Under the pieces are notes generated by a model. The model had not been told where the DNA came from. It made no database searches and saw only the letters and a program-made list of their open reading frames with translations. From JBEKIK01 sp050013075 (lineage in GTDB: Bacteria; Planctomycetota; Planctomycetia; Pirellulales; Thermoguttaceae): a DNA stretch of 64,000 nucleotides. The DNA is taken from assembly GCA_050013075.1 (NCBI GenBank), contig JBEKFZ010000001.1, positions 1-64,000 on the forward strand. Reading direction: 5' to 3'. The position numbers and the translations under genes were made by a program. Below, in pieces: positions 43,695-52,170 of the stretch (position 1 is the stretch's first letter; every line of letters begins with the position of its first letter).

Positions 43695-44363
43695 ATGCAA
43701 GCTTCGCAATCGTCGGCGAGCATTGCTTTTCGGGCGTTAGTGATGCTGGCCTTTGTAATTGGCATTCCGCTGGCCGCGTTTAACGGATCATCTATGCGGG
43801 AAGGGGCCAAAAAACTGCTGGGAAAAGCCTGGCCGACCGTTGCTTCTGCCCTCTCAATGAAGACTTCCAACGTATTGCCCGCAGCCCCGCCGTACGATGC
43901 AAAATCGCAAAATCCTCTGGCAATGTCGAGCCAAACTTTGGGCGGCGTGTCCAACCCGCCGGGACAATTGACTGCATACAATCAGGCCAACCTTTTACCT
44001 CAGCGGGCGCCGGGCGAGGGTAGCGAGCGATTTAGTCCGCTGGCATCAAATGTTGTTCCCGCCGATTATCAGAGTGCGGTTGAGCCGTACATTGATAATA
44101 ATAAGGGTAATAGCGGTCAAACCGAAGCCAATCCGTTTTTGTCCATGCAAGACCGTCTGCGGCAGTTGGGGGCGACTTATTATCTGCTGGAAACCTGGGG
44201 CAACCAACGGCAATTTTATCGGTTCTATTGTCAGATGGCGGTGGGCGGAAATTCCAGCTATACGCACTATTTCGAGGCCACTAATGCCAATCCTCTGGAG
44301 GCAATGGCGGACGTTTTGCGCCAAATCGAGTCCTGGCGCGGGGGCGGTGATGCGGTCCGATAA
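43695..44363 (+). CDS. Membrane-anchored hypothetical protein
   Basis: 222 residues. One N-terminal hydrophobic segment (RALVMLAFVIGIPLAAF), a low-complexity Pro/Ser/Asn-rich middle and a compact C-terminal domain of about 80 residues (QDRLRQLGATYYLLETWGNQ, EAMADVLRQIESW). Possibly secreted-side; no family recognised. ATG follows gggaggttcggtagg at a reasonable distance. Confidence 0.65.
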   Translation: MQASQSSASIAFRALVMLAFVIGIPLAAFNGSSMREGAKKLLGKAWPTVASALSMKTSNVLPAAPPYDAKSQNPLAMSSQTLGGVSNPPGQLTAYNQANLLPQRAPGEGSERFSPLASNVVPADYQSAVEPYIDNNKGNSGQTEANPFLSMQDRLRQLGATYYLLETWGNQRQFYRFYCQMAVGGNSSYTHYFEATNANPLEAMADVLRQIESWRGGGDAVR

Positions 44364-44390
44364 TTCTTTACGGTCTTACAGTAAACCGTG

Positions 44391-44464
44391 GAGAAAGGGA
44401 AAAGTGGGGAAAAGGGAAATTATTAATTTTTTTCCTTTTCTCCTCTTTTCCTTTTTTCTTCTTT
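44391..44464. repeat. Purine-rich/pyrimidine-rich mirror-like hairpin
   Basis: gagaaagggaaaagtgggga followed, after an AT spacer, by ccttttctcctcttttcctt: complementary arms able to form a long imperfect hairpin behind the hypothetical gene. It may act as a terminator. Confidence 0.5.
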
Positions 44465-44521
44465 ACACAATGATTTACTGAAATCCACGAGTCGCTTGCC
44501 AGCGAATATCGATATCCGGCC

Positions 44522-45622
44522 ATGACAAATTTTCATTCTAGTATCGGTTGCTTATTGCGGAGTGTGGCTTTGCGCTACCGTCCTTGGGGGCGATGTTCGT
44601 GGCAATCACACATCCGTATGGGGTATAATCAATCCCGTCCAGGGAATGTAGGCGCTGCGGAAGACACCACTATTGGTGGTGGCTCGAACGCCCGTGATGA
44701 ATGGCTTGCTGAACTGGAAGCCATACTTTTTCTCGCCTTGCAGCCCATGACTAGCCGAAAACTGGCACAGTTGGCGGGCTTGGCGGACGGCACCAAAGCA
44801 CGTACACTGGTTCGGACGCTGAATCGGATATACGATGCTTGTGGATGCGCCTTTCGGATCGAGGAGGTGGCGGGCGGATTTCAATTAATGAGCCGAGCGA
44901 AATTCGCGCCCTGGTTACGGCGTTTGCACGCGGCTTGGGTTGAAGTTCGCTTATCGGCCCCGGCAATGGAGACATTAGCCGTGGTAGCCTATCGCCAACC
45001 GATCCTGCGAGCCGAAATAGAGGCCATTCGCGGGGTGCAATCCGGTGAAGTGCTGCGGCAATTAATAGAACTCGACCTGGTGCGGATCGTCGGCCGAGCC
45101 GAGGAATTAGGACGGCCGTATTTGTATGGCACCAGCAAGCGTTTTTTGCAAATTTTCGGATTAAAACATATCGAGGAACTACCCAATTATTCCCCTGAAG
45201 CGAAAGAGGAGAAGAACGTGAAGACCCTCACCATTACCAAAGCTCATCCCGAAGAATTCGCCCCGGAGGGCACGGCCGTTTTGATGGAGCCTGAGTCCTG
45301 CCGAGTGCCCAAACTTCAGAGTCCTCGCGGGCCAGCCGAGGACGAAGACGATGAAGATGAGGAAGATGACGATTTCGACGACCTCGATGAGGATGAAGAC
45401 GAAGAGGACGAGGACGAGGATGAAGACCTTGAAGACGAGGAGCCTTGGGAAGAAGTCGAAGACGAGGACGAGGAAGAAGAGGAAGAGGACGAAGACGAAG
45501 ACGAGGATGACGAAGACTGGGACGACGACGATTGGGACGACGACGATTGGGACGAAGATGACGATGACTGGGACGAAGACGAAGACGAGGACGAAGACGA
45601 AGAGGAGGAAGAAAAAAAGTGA
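44522..45622 (+). CDS. scpB: ScpB, condensin-type segregation protein, with long acidic tail
   Basis: 366 residues. Residues 60-230 form the two winged-helix ScpB domains (LEAILFLALQPMTSRKLAQL, YRQPILRAEIEAIRGV, GRPYLYGTSKRFLQIFGL). ScpB binds ScpA and SMC in chromosome condensation. About 85 C-terminal residues are almost only Asp and Glu with a few Trp. The start may be ATG 44522 or the later ATG 44618 (MGYNQSRPG). scpA is not in the window. Confidence 0.92.
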   Translation: MTNFHSSIGCLLRSVALRYRPWGRCSWQSHIRMGYNQSRPGNVGAAEDTTIGGGSNARDEWLAELEAILFLALQPMTSRKLAQLAGLADGTKARTLVRTLNRIYDACGCAFRIEEVAGGFQLMSRAKFAPWLRRLHAAWVEVRLSAPAMETLAVVAYRQPILRAEIEAIRGVQSGEVLRQLIELDLVRIVGRAEELGRPYLYGTSKRFLQIFGLKHIEELPNYSPEAKEEKNVKTLTITKAHPEEFAPEGTAVLMEPESCRVPKLQSPRGPAEDEDDEDEEDDDFDDLDEDEDEEDEDEDEDLEDEEPWEEVEDEDEEEEEEDEDEDEDDEDWDDDDWDDDDWDEDDDDWDEDEDEDEDEEEEEKK

Positions 45623-45707
45623 AGCGTGTGGAGTGACGAATAGTGTTTCACTGGCGCCGAACTTATTACACTAAACTCATCATTCGTAATTCCGCGCTCT
45701 TTTCTTA

Positions 45708-46997
45708 TCACCTTGCGGTTTCGACCCTACGGGTCGAGAGTGCTTTGCCTTTGGGCCGGCGGAGAACGTAGAACCAGAGTCCGACGACCAGGATCAAGAA
45801 TGCAAGGCTGATGTTTTGCGCTATGGTCATGCCCGTGCCTGAGACGGCGGGTTCGTCAGAGCGGAGAATCTCGATCAAAAACCGCGTGACTGAGTAGATG
45901 CTGATCAGCAAGGCGAAAAGTTCGCCGTCGCGGCGGCAGAAAGGCTCCGAGGCCAAAAGCAACAGGCAAATCAGAAGCGCATCGATGGCACTGTAGATTT
46001 GCGTGGGATGCACCGGCAGGCTGCGATGGGGAATATCCGCGGCCGGCAATACCATGGCCGGCCGATCGGAGACTTCGATTTTCAACGGTTCTTTTTTCCG
46101 AAAACTTTCAATCAAATACTCATGGGCTTCTCCGGCGGCGTAGATGCTTTGGCCATCGATTTTTTGCAGCCGTTCACCCTGCTTTAATCCGGCACGGCCG
46201 GCTGGGGAATCCGGATCGACGGCAAGCAGGATCGGCGCCGCGTTGGGATCGCCGCTTAGCCTGAATCCGTACATCTGGCCGCGTTGGACCTGGCTGAGAT
46301 AAGCGAAACTCTGGGGCGGGAAAGTAATCGCCCAAGGCAGATTACAGACGCCGCCGTAACAACAACCGTTCATCAGGCAGCCAAGCCGGCCGAACGCCAA
46401 ACCCAAGACCATGCTGGGAGCCATCAGATCGGTCAAGGCCAATGCGGGCAATTTGTGTTTATAAGCGAAAACAAGCAGTCCCAAAGTGCCGGCGATAAAA
46501 CCGCCGTAAACCACCAATCCGCCTTGGGAAATGTTCAGCGCCGCGCCGAGCAAGGCCCCTCCGCCGCGCTCCAGATAAACAGGATAATATTGAGTTGACC
46601 AATACTCGATGACGTAAAAAGCCCGGGCGGCGATGATTCCTGGAATGACCATCCACAGGATGAGCGAGTAGATCGAGTCGGGATCCAGACCCCGGCGTTT
46701 TGCCCGCCATACGGCAAGCGCGGTAGCGGCCACGACTGCCAAAAGCATCGTGATTCCAAAGCCGTGAATGGGGAAACCTTGCTCGTCGCACAGCGCCGGC
46801 AGCATCCAGGCAATGACCGCGGCAACGATCAGCAGGATCGGCACGTAACTCCATGTGTCGGCGTTAAAACCCTGACGCCAAGCCAGCCATGCCAGCAGTC
46901 CCACGCTGAAAACCGCCCATAGGCCCAACAACAGCCCCATGCCGAAAACCGGCAGGCCGGCGATTTCAAGGGGTATGTGAAAAATGGTTTGCCACAT
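45708..46997 (-). CDS. lgt: Prolipoprotein diacylglyceryl transferase with embedded PDZ-like segment
   Basis: 429 residues, longer than the usual 260-300. Lgt signatures: QGGLVVYGGFIAG, FGRLGCLMNGCCYGG and PVHPTQIYSAIDAL, plus several membrane helices. Between the second and third motif (about residues 253-310) lies a PDZ-like segment: DPDSPAGRAGLKQGERLQKI followed by DGQSIYAAGEAHEYL. Lgt adds diacylglycerol to lipobox cysteines at the inner membrane. The PDZ part would sit on the periplasmic side and may bind substrates or proteases. Confidence 0.9.
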   Translation of the reverse strand: MWQTIFHIPLEIAGLPVFGMGLLLGLWAVFSVGLLAWLAWRQGFNADTWSYVPILLIVAAVIAWMLPALCDEQGFPIHGFGITMLLAVVAATALAVWRAKRRGLDPDSIYSLILWMVIPGIIAARAFYVIEYWSTQYYPVYLERGGGALLGAALNISQGGLVVYGGFIAGTLGLLVFAYKHKLPALALTDLMAPSMVLGLAFGRLGCLMNGCCYGGVCNLPWAITFPPQSFAYLSQVQRGQMYGFRLSGDPNAAPILLAVDPDSPAGRAGLKQGERLQKIDGQSIYAAGEAHEYLIESFRKKEPLKIEVSDRPAMVLPAADIPHRSLPVHPTQIYSAIDALLICLLLLASEPFCRRDGELFALLISIYSVTRFLIEILRSDEPAVSGTGMTIAQNISLAFLILVVGLWFYVLRRPKGKALSTRRVETAR

Positions 46998-47006
46998 GAA
47001 AGGGTT

Positions 47007-47092
47007 CGGGGTTCAGGGTTCGGGATTCAGGGTTCAGGATTTGGGGTTCAGGATTTGGGATTCAGGATTTGGGATTCAGGATTCAGGGATTA
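47007..47092. repeat. Degenerate tandem repeat of ggattcagg/gggttcagg words
   Basis: About ten copies of a 7-15 bp unit built on ggrttcagg/ggatttggg. Similar patches occur at 3209-3240 and 50985-51035. It lies directly upstream of lgt. Confidence 0.8.
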
Positions 47093-47123
47093 TTAAGGGG
47101 TGGGCAGTTTACTGCCCACTTTG

Positions 47124-47438
47124 CTAAACGTCTTCAACAAAAACTATAGTAACTGTCTCTGAAATAATTTTGCCTTTGTGTTTATGTTCTGGGCCGTTGG
47201 GTATGAATACTCCATCTCCAGAAGAATATACATGGCACTCATGTGCAAATTCTATTTCAATCCGCCCTTCCAAAACATAGCCAATGTGGCCTTTCTCGCA
47301 CCAATGCGGCGGCAGATCTCTTGAATACTCAACCATCCTGAGTTGTTGACATCCAACTTTATGAATCTTCTGCCGTACGCCTCTTATTGGCGATTCCCAA
47401 TCGATAGCTTCGAAATCAACTCTATATTTGCTCACCAT
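47124..47438 (-). CDS. Single-domain cupin protein
   Basis: 104 residues from ATG 47438. Cupin motif 1 is seen as PPHWCEKGHIGYVLEGRIEI and motif 2 as GDGVFIPNGPEHKHKG. The fold binds a metal in many members; substrate unknown. The frame extends upstream to 47510 over the end of panC, but the later ATG, with gaagaaag upstream, is better. Base composition is AT-richer than panC, hinting at acquisition. Confidence 0.8.
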   Translation of the reverse strand: MVSKYRVDFEAIDWESPIRGVRQKIHKVGCQQLRMVEYSRDLPPHWCEKGHIGYVLEGRIEIEFAHECHVYSSGDGVFIPNGPEHKHKGKIISETVTIVFVEDV

Positions 47439-47466
47439 ACTTTCTTCGTGAGATCTAACATAATTG

Positions 47467-48324
47467 TTATACTTCCAACAAGCAATTATCAATAAGTCGG
47501 GTATTTTCAATTGTTACCGCCAACGCTGCCAATGTACGGCCGGCGACGGTTTGAACGGGAAGCAGGGTCTCGGGATCAACCAGTGCGACGTAGTCGATTC
47601 GCGCGTCCTCGGCGGTCAGGATGACTTTCCACATTTGATCGACGATCTTTTCGGCGCTGCGCTCGCCTTGTGCCAGCAGATCTTCGGCCAGCTTAAGGCT
47701 TTTCCACAAGACCAACGCACGTTGGCGTGCGCCGGGGCTAAGGTAGCGATTTCTGGAACTTAAGGCAAGGCCATCCGGCTCGCGCACGGTGGGGCAGAGG
47801 CGAATCTCGACCGGCACGTTCAGGTCCTTGACCATGCGGCGGATCACCAGCGCCTGCTGATAATCTTTCTGCCCGAAAAAAGCCGCGTCGGGCAGGATGA
47901 TATTGAGCAGCTTAAACACTATGGTAGCCACTCCGCGGAAATGACCACTCCGGCATTGCCCTTCCAAAGGTTCTGCCGCCGCGCCCACCTCAATCCAAGT
48001 GCAATAGCCCGAAGGGTACATCTCCTCGTCGGCCGGCGCGAAGACCAAATCCGTATCGAGCGCGGCCAAGGCGTCGAGATCGGCCGGCAGCGTGCGGGGA
48101 TATTTTGCCAGATCTTCCCGCGGACCGAACTGGCTGGGATTCACGTAGATCGAGACTAGCGTGCAATCGCACTGGGCCTTGCTTGCGCGTACCAGGCTCA
48201 AATGCCCCTCGTGCAAAGCGCCCATCGTGGGGACCAGGCCGATCCGCTTTCCCGCTTTGCGCGCACCGGATAAAGCCGAACGCAACTCGACAATAGATGT
48301 GATTAATCGGGGTTGGGAAGTCAT
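47467..48324 (-). CDS. panC: PanC, pantothenate synthetase
   Basis: 285 residues. Joins pantoate and beta-alanine using ATP, in coenzyme A synthesis. Motifs: VPTMGALHEGHLSLVRASK (HxGH site), SIYVNPSQFGPREDL, FFGQKDYQQALVIRRMV and LALSSRNRYLSP (KMSKS-like). Full length. folK lies upstream on the same strand. Confidence 0.96.
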   Translation of the reverse strand: MTSQPRLITSIVELRSALSGARKAGKRIGLVPTMGALHEGHLSLVRASKAQCDCTLVSIYVNPSQFGPREDLAKYPRTLPADLDALAALDTDLVFAPADEEMYPSGYCTWIEVGAAAEPLEGQCRSGHFRGVATIVFKLLNIILPDAAFFGQKDYQQALVIRRMVKDLNVPVEIRLCPTVREPDGLALSSRNRYLSPGARQRALVLWKSLKLAEDLLAQGERSAEKIVDQMWKVILTAEDARIDYVALVDPETLLPVQTVAGRTLAALAVTIENTRLIDNCLLEV

Positions 48325-48375
48325 TTTAGGGGACTGGGGAATAGTGGACGGTGGGCAGTGGAAGGTGTGAAGTGC

Positions 48376-48465
48376 GAAACCGCAAGCGGTTTTTTTCAGT
48401 TTTCAGTATATGGTTATCAGTGGGCAGTAAACTGCCCACCCCTAATTATCCGCTATCCGCTTTTG
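48376..48465 (+). repeat. Dispersed roughly 110-bp repeat, copy C
   Basis: gaaaccgcaagcggtttttt, gttttcagtatatggttatc, palindrome gtgggcagtaaactgcccac and ccctaattatccgctatcc in the same order as copies A and B. Confidence 0.9.
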
Positions 48466-48487
48466 TCATCCCTCATCCTTCATCCTT

Positions 48488-49531
48488 TTACTGCATGGCT
48501 TGCATTGCCGCCAAAGTCTCCGTTAGCGCCGACTGGATGTCGGCGCCGCTTGTTTTCAGCACCGGGCCCAGGCCGGGCTGTGATGCCTGATCAAGGATCG
48601 ACTGTCGAATGCGATCAAGTTGCTCTGGATTTAAATATTGTTCGCCGCGCCGGCTGCGTCGCCGGATGCGCTCCATAAGCGTTTCGGCGGGCGCGTCCAA
48701 AAGCACGATCAACTTCGGTTGCACGACCTTTTGACGCGCCTCTTGCCAGAGTTCAAAAAATGCGGGCCGCTGCGATTCGCTCAACCACGCCCGGGCAAAG
48801 GCGGGCGACTGGTCGAACCAAAAATCGCTAACTGCCGGCCGGCGCTCGGACCAGGCGGCCAAATCGACGGCAAGCAGGTCCGTTCGCTTATGGAGGAATT
48901 CTAACTCCATTGTCCAGGCGTTGCCAGCCGGATCGGCGTAAAAGATTTCCAGGCTTTTTTCGTCAAGCGATTCGGAAATCAAGCGGGCGGACGTTTTATC
49001 GCACAACAGCCGGGCGAGTTGCGTTTTCCCGGCGGCAATCGGCCCGGCCACGGCCACGTAGGGCACGGCGGTATTGAGATGCTCAAGCAGCCCGGCCACG
49101 GTCCAGCCGATAAGCGGATGGCGCATCTGGCCGGCCACCTCGGCCGCCGGCTCCAAGACGAACCTTCGCCAGGCCATGCGCGGGTGCGGCAGTACCAAAG
49201 TCGGCGTTGATAGCACGAGTTCGCCGTACAAAAGCAGATCGAGGTCCAGCGTTCGCGGTCCCCAAGTTTCCCTGCGCAGGCGGCCTGTTTCGGTCTCGAT
49301 TTGTTGAAGCAGCGCCAATAGGGCCTGGGGGTGCAAGGAAGAATCGAGCAATGCGGCGGCGTTTAAATAAGGAGGTTGATCCGCCGGTCCGCCGATAGCC
49401 GCTGTTTCGCGGAAGGAGCTTACGCCAATAACCCTGATCCGGGGAGAACGGCGAAGTTTTGCCAGCGATTCCTCGACGATCTCTCGACGATTTCCCAGGT
49501 TGGAACCCAAGCCAATAAGACAACGAGGCAT
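48488..49531 (-). CDS. folK: FolK fused to a deoxynucleoside-kinase-like domain
   Basis: 347 residues. N-terminal half (1-140) is HPPK of folate synthesis: IGLGSNLGNRREIVEESL, PYLNAAALL, RRETWGPRTLDLDLLLYGE and LPHPRMAWRRFVLEPAAEV. The C-terminal half is a P-loop kinase like dNK: AVAGPIAAGKTQLARLL, FWFDQSPAFARAWL (with DQS), and LIVLLDAPAETLMERIRRR (lid Arg). One polypeptide links folate synthesis and nucleoside phosphorylation; the kinase substrate is unknown. Confidence 0.92.
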   Translation of the reverse strand: MPRCLIGLGSNLGNRREIVEESLAKLRRSPRIRVIGVSSFRETAAIGGPADQPPYLNAAALLDSSLHPQALLALLQQIETETGRLRRETWGPRTLDLDLLLYGELVLSTPTLVLPHPRMAWRRFVLEPAAEVAGQMRHPLIGWTVAGLLEHLNTAVPYVAVAGPIAAGKTQLARLLCDKTSARLISESLDEKSLEIFYADPAGNAWTMELEFLHKRTDLLAVDLAAWSERRPAVSDFWFDQSPAFARAWLSESQRPAFFELWQEARQKVVQPKLIVLLDAPAETLMERIRRRSRRGEQYLNPEQLDRIRQSILDQASQPGLGPVLKTSGADIQSALTETLAAMQAMQ

Positions 49532-49898
49532 GAATAATAAGGATGCAGGCGGAAGGATGAAGGATAAATCAAAGATGAATCGAGCGATAAGGATCAGGAA
49601 ATGGAAACAAGGATAATTATTGTTTGAAAATTATGGATTAAATATTATTCCTTATTTTCTGATCCCTATCGCCTGATTGCAATTTTATCTCAAGATAAAA
49701 AAGATTGCGTGGGGGGGGCCTTCCCGACCGCGACCATCCGCCGCCGACTGTCGTTCCTTACGGTTGCGCCCCCCAAATAAAATCAAGCGGCGCCGCCCGA
49801 GTTTTATTAACGCGCCAATCGGGCGGCAAATGTAAAATACCAGCCGTTATTGTCTGCGAATCAAAATGATTGTCAAGCAGTGAAAGCCGTGAGTTTTA
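49532..49898. other. Intergenic region with GC-rich hairpins
   Basis: No gene. A run of eight G at about 49711-49718 can pair with gcgcccccc near 49766-49774, and a 9-bp perfect inverted repeat gccgcccga/tcgggcggc lies near 49793-49829. The first part is AT-rich. Might contain a structured RNA or stacked terminators; no known RNA family recognised. Confidence 0.45.
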
Positions 49899-50345
49899 TT
49901 ATTTCTGCAATTTTTTTTGATTCGCTTTGGACAATCGTGCGGAGCCGGTCATTTGGGGCGATTGGTTTTCTGTTTCAGGCAGTGGAGTGAGAATTTCCTC
50001 GGGCCGGTTTGCCGCCGGCAAAAGATACCTATAATTCGAGAAACTGGGGTATGTCTCGTGCCCAACGATATTGAAATAATGTCGATAATTGTAAATTTCC
50101 GGATGATAACTGAGCGTGGTCGGATGATGATAACAATACAATCGCTTCGTAAAACCACAATCAGAGCCGCTAAACGCTCCCCTGCTTGGCAATCCGTAGT
50201 CCTGATCGCACGGGACGCATACCGATTGGGAATTGATCTCGCCCGGCTGTAACGTGCATTTTTGAACGTCAGCGGCTTGTATTGCAGTTGGTAAAGAAAA
50301 TGTGATGCAGGACGTTAAGACGAATGCCAGAAGTAATGTACGCAT
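49899..50345 (-). CDS. Secreted small hypothetical protein
   Basis: 148 residues from ATG 50345: signal peptide (MRTLLLAFVLTSCITFSLPT, then AIQAAD cleavage site). The mature part has six cysteines in the first half and Tyr/His-rich stretches (CYHHPTTLSYHPEIYNYRHY). Exported, maybe with disulfides. No family recognised. Confidence 0.6.
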   Translation of the reverse strand: MRTLLLAFVLTSCITFSLPTAIQAADVQKCTLQPGEINSQSVCVPCDQDYGLPSRGAFSGSDCGFTKRLYCYHHPTTLSYHPEIYNYRHYFNIVGHETYPSFSNYRYLLPAANRPEEILTPLPETENQSPQMTGSARLSKANQKKLQK

Positions 50346-50632
50346 AGGCGAGCCTCTGTAAATTATCTTATTTACGCAAATACTCCAATTCAACAATAAT
50401 ATTTGCAAAAAGAATTGTGTTAAAGCTCTATTAACGAAGGATCGGCCTTATCAAGGCTGCATTTCAAGCTAAACCCTTATTAACGTAATGCCTGATCTGA
50501 ACTGTCGATAAGATTTTTATGGTTAATTATGCTAATCCCAAAAAAATGCTTGAGAACATGTGCCAACTGAGTAAAATGAGAGGAATAAGGAGGGCTAAAG
50601 GCCCGGTTTATGGGAGTATAGGAGGAAGTCAA

Positions 50633-50968
50633 ATGGAACATCTCAGAACTATAGTTGCAACTCTTGTAGGTTTAGTTGTTATCTTGGGTTTAATGGTAAT
50701 TTTATTGGTGAGTTCCAACGCTAAGAGTCCGTTGTGCCGAGCGGAATTGTGCGGGGACCTTGTTCCATGTGATATTGGGTGCCAAAAATCACCCGGACCG
50801 GACGCAGATAAAGCTCCCACACTTGCTCCACCTCGTTTGAATACTCTATCGACGGCGGATAATTCTTTGCGTACGCCGTTGTTGGGGCAATCCGTGTACG
50901 TGCAGATTAAGACCGATCGCGTCGATATAGAGGTCGGCTGGGCGTCGTCTGATTTCGTAGGGCGGTAA
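50633..50968 (+). CDS. Single-pass membrane hypothetical protein
   Basis: 111 residues from the ATG preceded by ggaggaag. One N-terminal transmembrane segment (TIVATLVGLVVILGLMVILL) and a Cys-containing, Pro-rich outer part ending QIKTDRVDIEVGWASSDFVG. No family recognised. Upstream codons of the longer frame look non-coding. Confidence 0.6.
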   Translation: MEHLRTIVATLVGLVVILGLMVILLVSSNAKSPLCRAELCGDLVPCDIGCQKSPGPDADKAPTLAPPRLNTLSTADNSLRTPLLGQSVYVQIKTDRVDIEVGWASSDFVGR

Positions 50969-51109
50969 AAAAGGTTTAGGGAGCAGGGGTCAGGGTTCAG
51001 GGGGCAGGGTTCAAGGGGCAGGGTTCAAGGTTCAGGTTGCCACAATGTCATTCTGAGCATAGTGAAAATCCCCTTATTACTGAATTACGAACCCTGAACC
51101 CTTAAATCA

Positions 51110-51832
51110 CTACATTCTTTCCTGGCACAGCTCGGCAAAGCGGCCCAGCACCTTATCAGCCAGGATTTGCAAACCGGGCAGCTCTTGGGGCGTTTTTTGG
51201 CGGATTATTTGAGGATCTATATAATCTACCGCGGTCAATTCCTTGGCGTTGACCGATTCGGTCAACCAATTCTCGATCATCTCGGAGGTCATCTCGATGT
51301 GGAATTGCAGGCCATAACCCGACGGCCCGATGCGGAACGCTTGGTTGCGGCACAAGGGGCTTTGGGCAAGATGAACAGCGCCTTTAGGCAGATCGAACGT
51401 ATCGCCATGCCATTGAAATACGGTCAATTTCGGGCCGCAGTCGGCAAAGAGCCGGTCTTCGGCCGCCGCCATGGTCAGTTCCAGCGGGTACCAACCGATT
51501 TCCTTGATTGGGCCGGAATATACCCTGGCCCCAAAGGATTTGGCCAGCATTTGCGAACCCAAACAGATGCCCAGCAGCGGTATGCCGGCCTCGACGGTCT
51601 GACGAATCCACTTGATCTCGTTGCCCAGGAAGGGGTGTTTTTGCACCTCATCGACGTTCATCCCTCCGCCAAGCACAATCAAACCCAAGAATTGCCTGCA
51701 ATTAAACGAACAAGGATATTCATGAAGCAAATCGAGATACTGGAATTCCACATCGGCTTTGGCCAAGGCGTTTTCCAGCGTGCCCGCCGATTCGTGGGGA
51801 ACGTGGCGGAGAATGAGGACATGCTTGGTCAT
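51110..51832 (-). CDS. Class I glutamine amidotransferase (GuaA-like GATase)
   Basis: 240 residues. Triad visible: Cys in GICLGSQMLAKSFGA, His and Glu in LQFHIEMTSEMI. VFQWHGDTFDLP is the substrate-pocket block of the GMP-synthase-like GATase1 group, whose members act alone on glutamine, gamma-glutamyl amines or related compounds. No synthase subunit is adjacent. The substrate cannot be told. Confidence 0.88.
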   Translation of the reverse strand: MTKHVLILRHVPHESAGTLENALAKADVEFQYLDLLHEYPCSFNCRQFLGLIVLGGGMNVDEVQKHPFLGNEIKWIRQTVEAGIPLLGICLGSQMLAKSFGARVYSGPIKEIGWYPLELTMAAAEDRLFADCGPKLTVFQWHGDTFDLPKGAVHLAQSPLCRNQAFRIGPSGYGLQFHIEMTSEMIENWLTESVNAKELTAVDYIDPQIIRQKTPQELPGLQILADKVLGRFAELCQERM

Positions 51833-52170
51833 GGAAAGTTTTCAGTTATCAGTTTTCAGTTGAAAGACTCGATGTTGTGAAGGAGACAAATCGCGCAAAT
51901 GGTTATGGTTGTTCAATTTGCAATAAAAACATGTGTGCAAAAAGCGCTCAAACCTCAAACAAAGACTCTAATCTTGGATGTATTTGCTTGCCCCAGGAGT
52001 ATTCACACGGCGCTAAATAATTTTATATGCAAAAGTTTATGTCCACTTTGGCCAATAATCCAGTCCTCTTATCCCATCTACCCTGAATTGTTAATTTGGT
52101 GTAAATATAGATGGTGGCTGTAAGATACAAACACTGACAACTGAAAACTGTTTACTGAAAACTACTTCCC
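51833..52170. other. Intergenic region upstream of hisS
   Basis: No gene supported. AT-rich middle; both ends contain ttttcagttatcagttttcag-like words (51838-51862, 52135-52165) shared with the dispersed repeat family. Confidence 0.5.
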
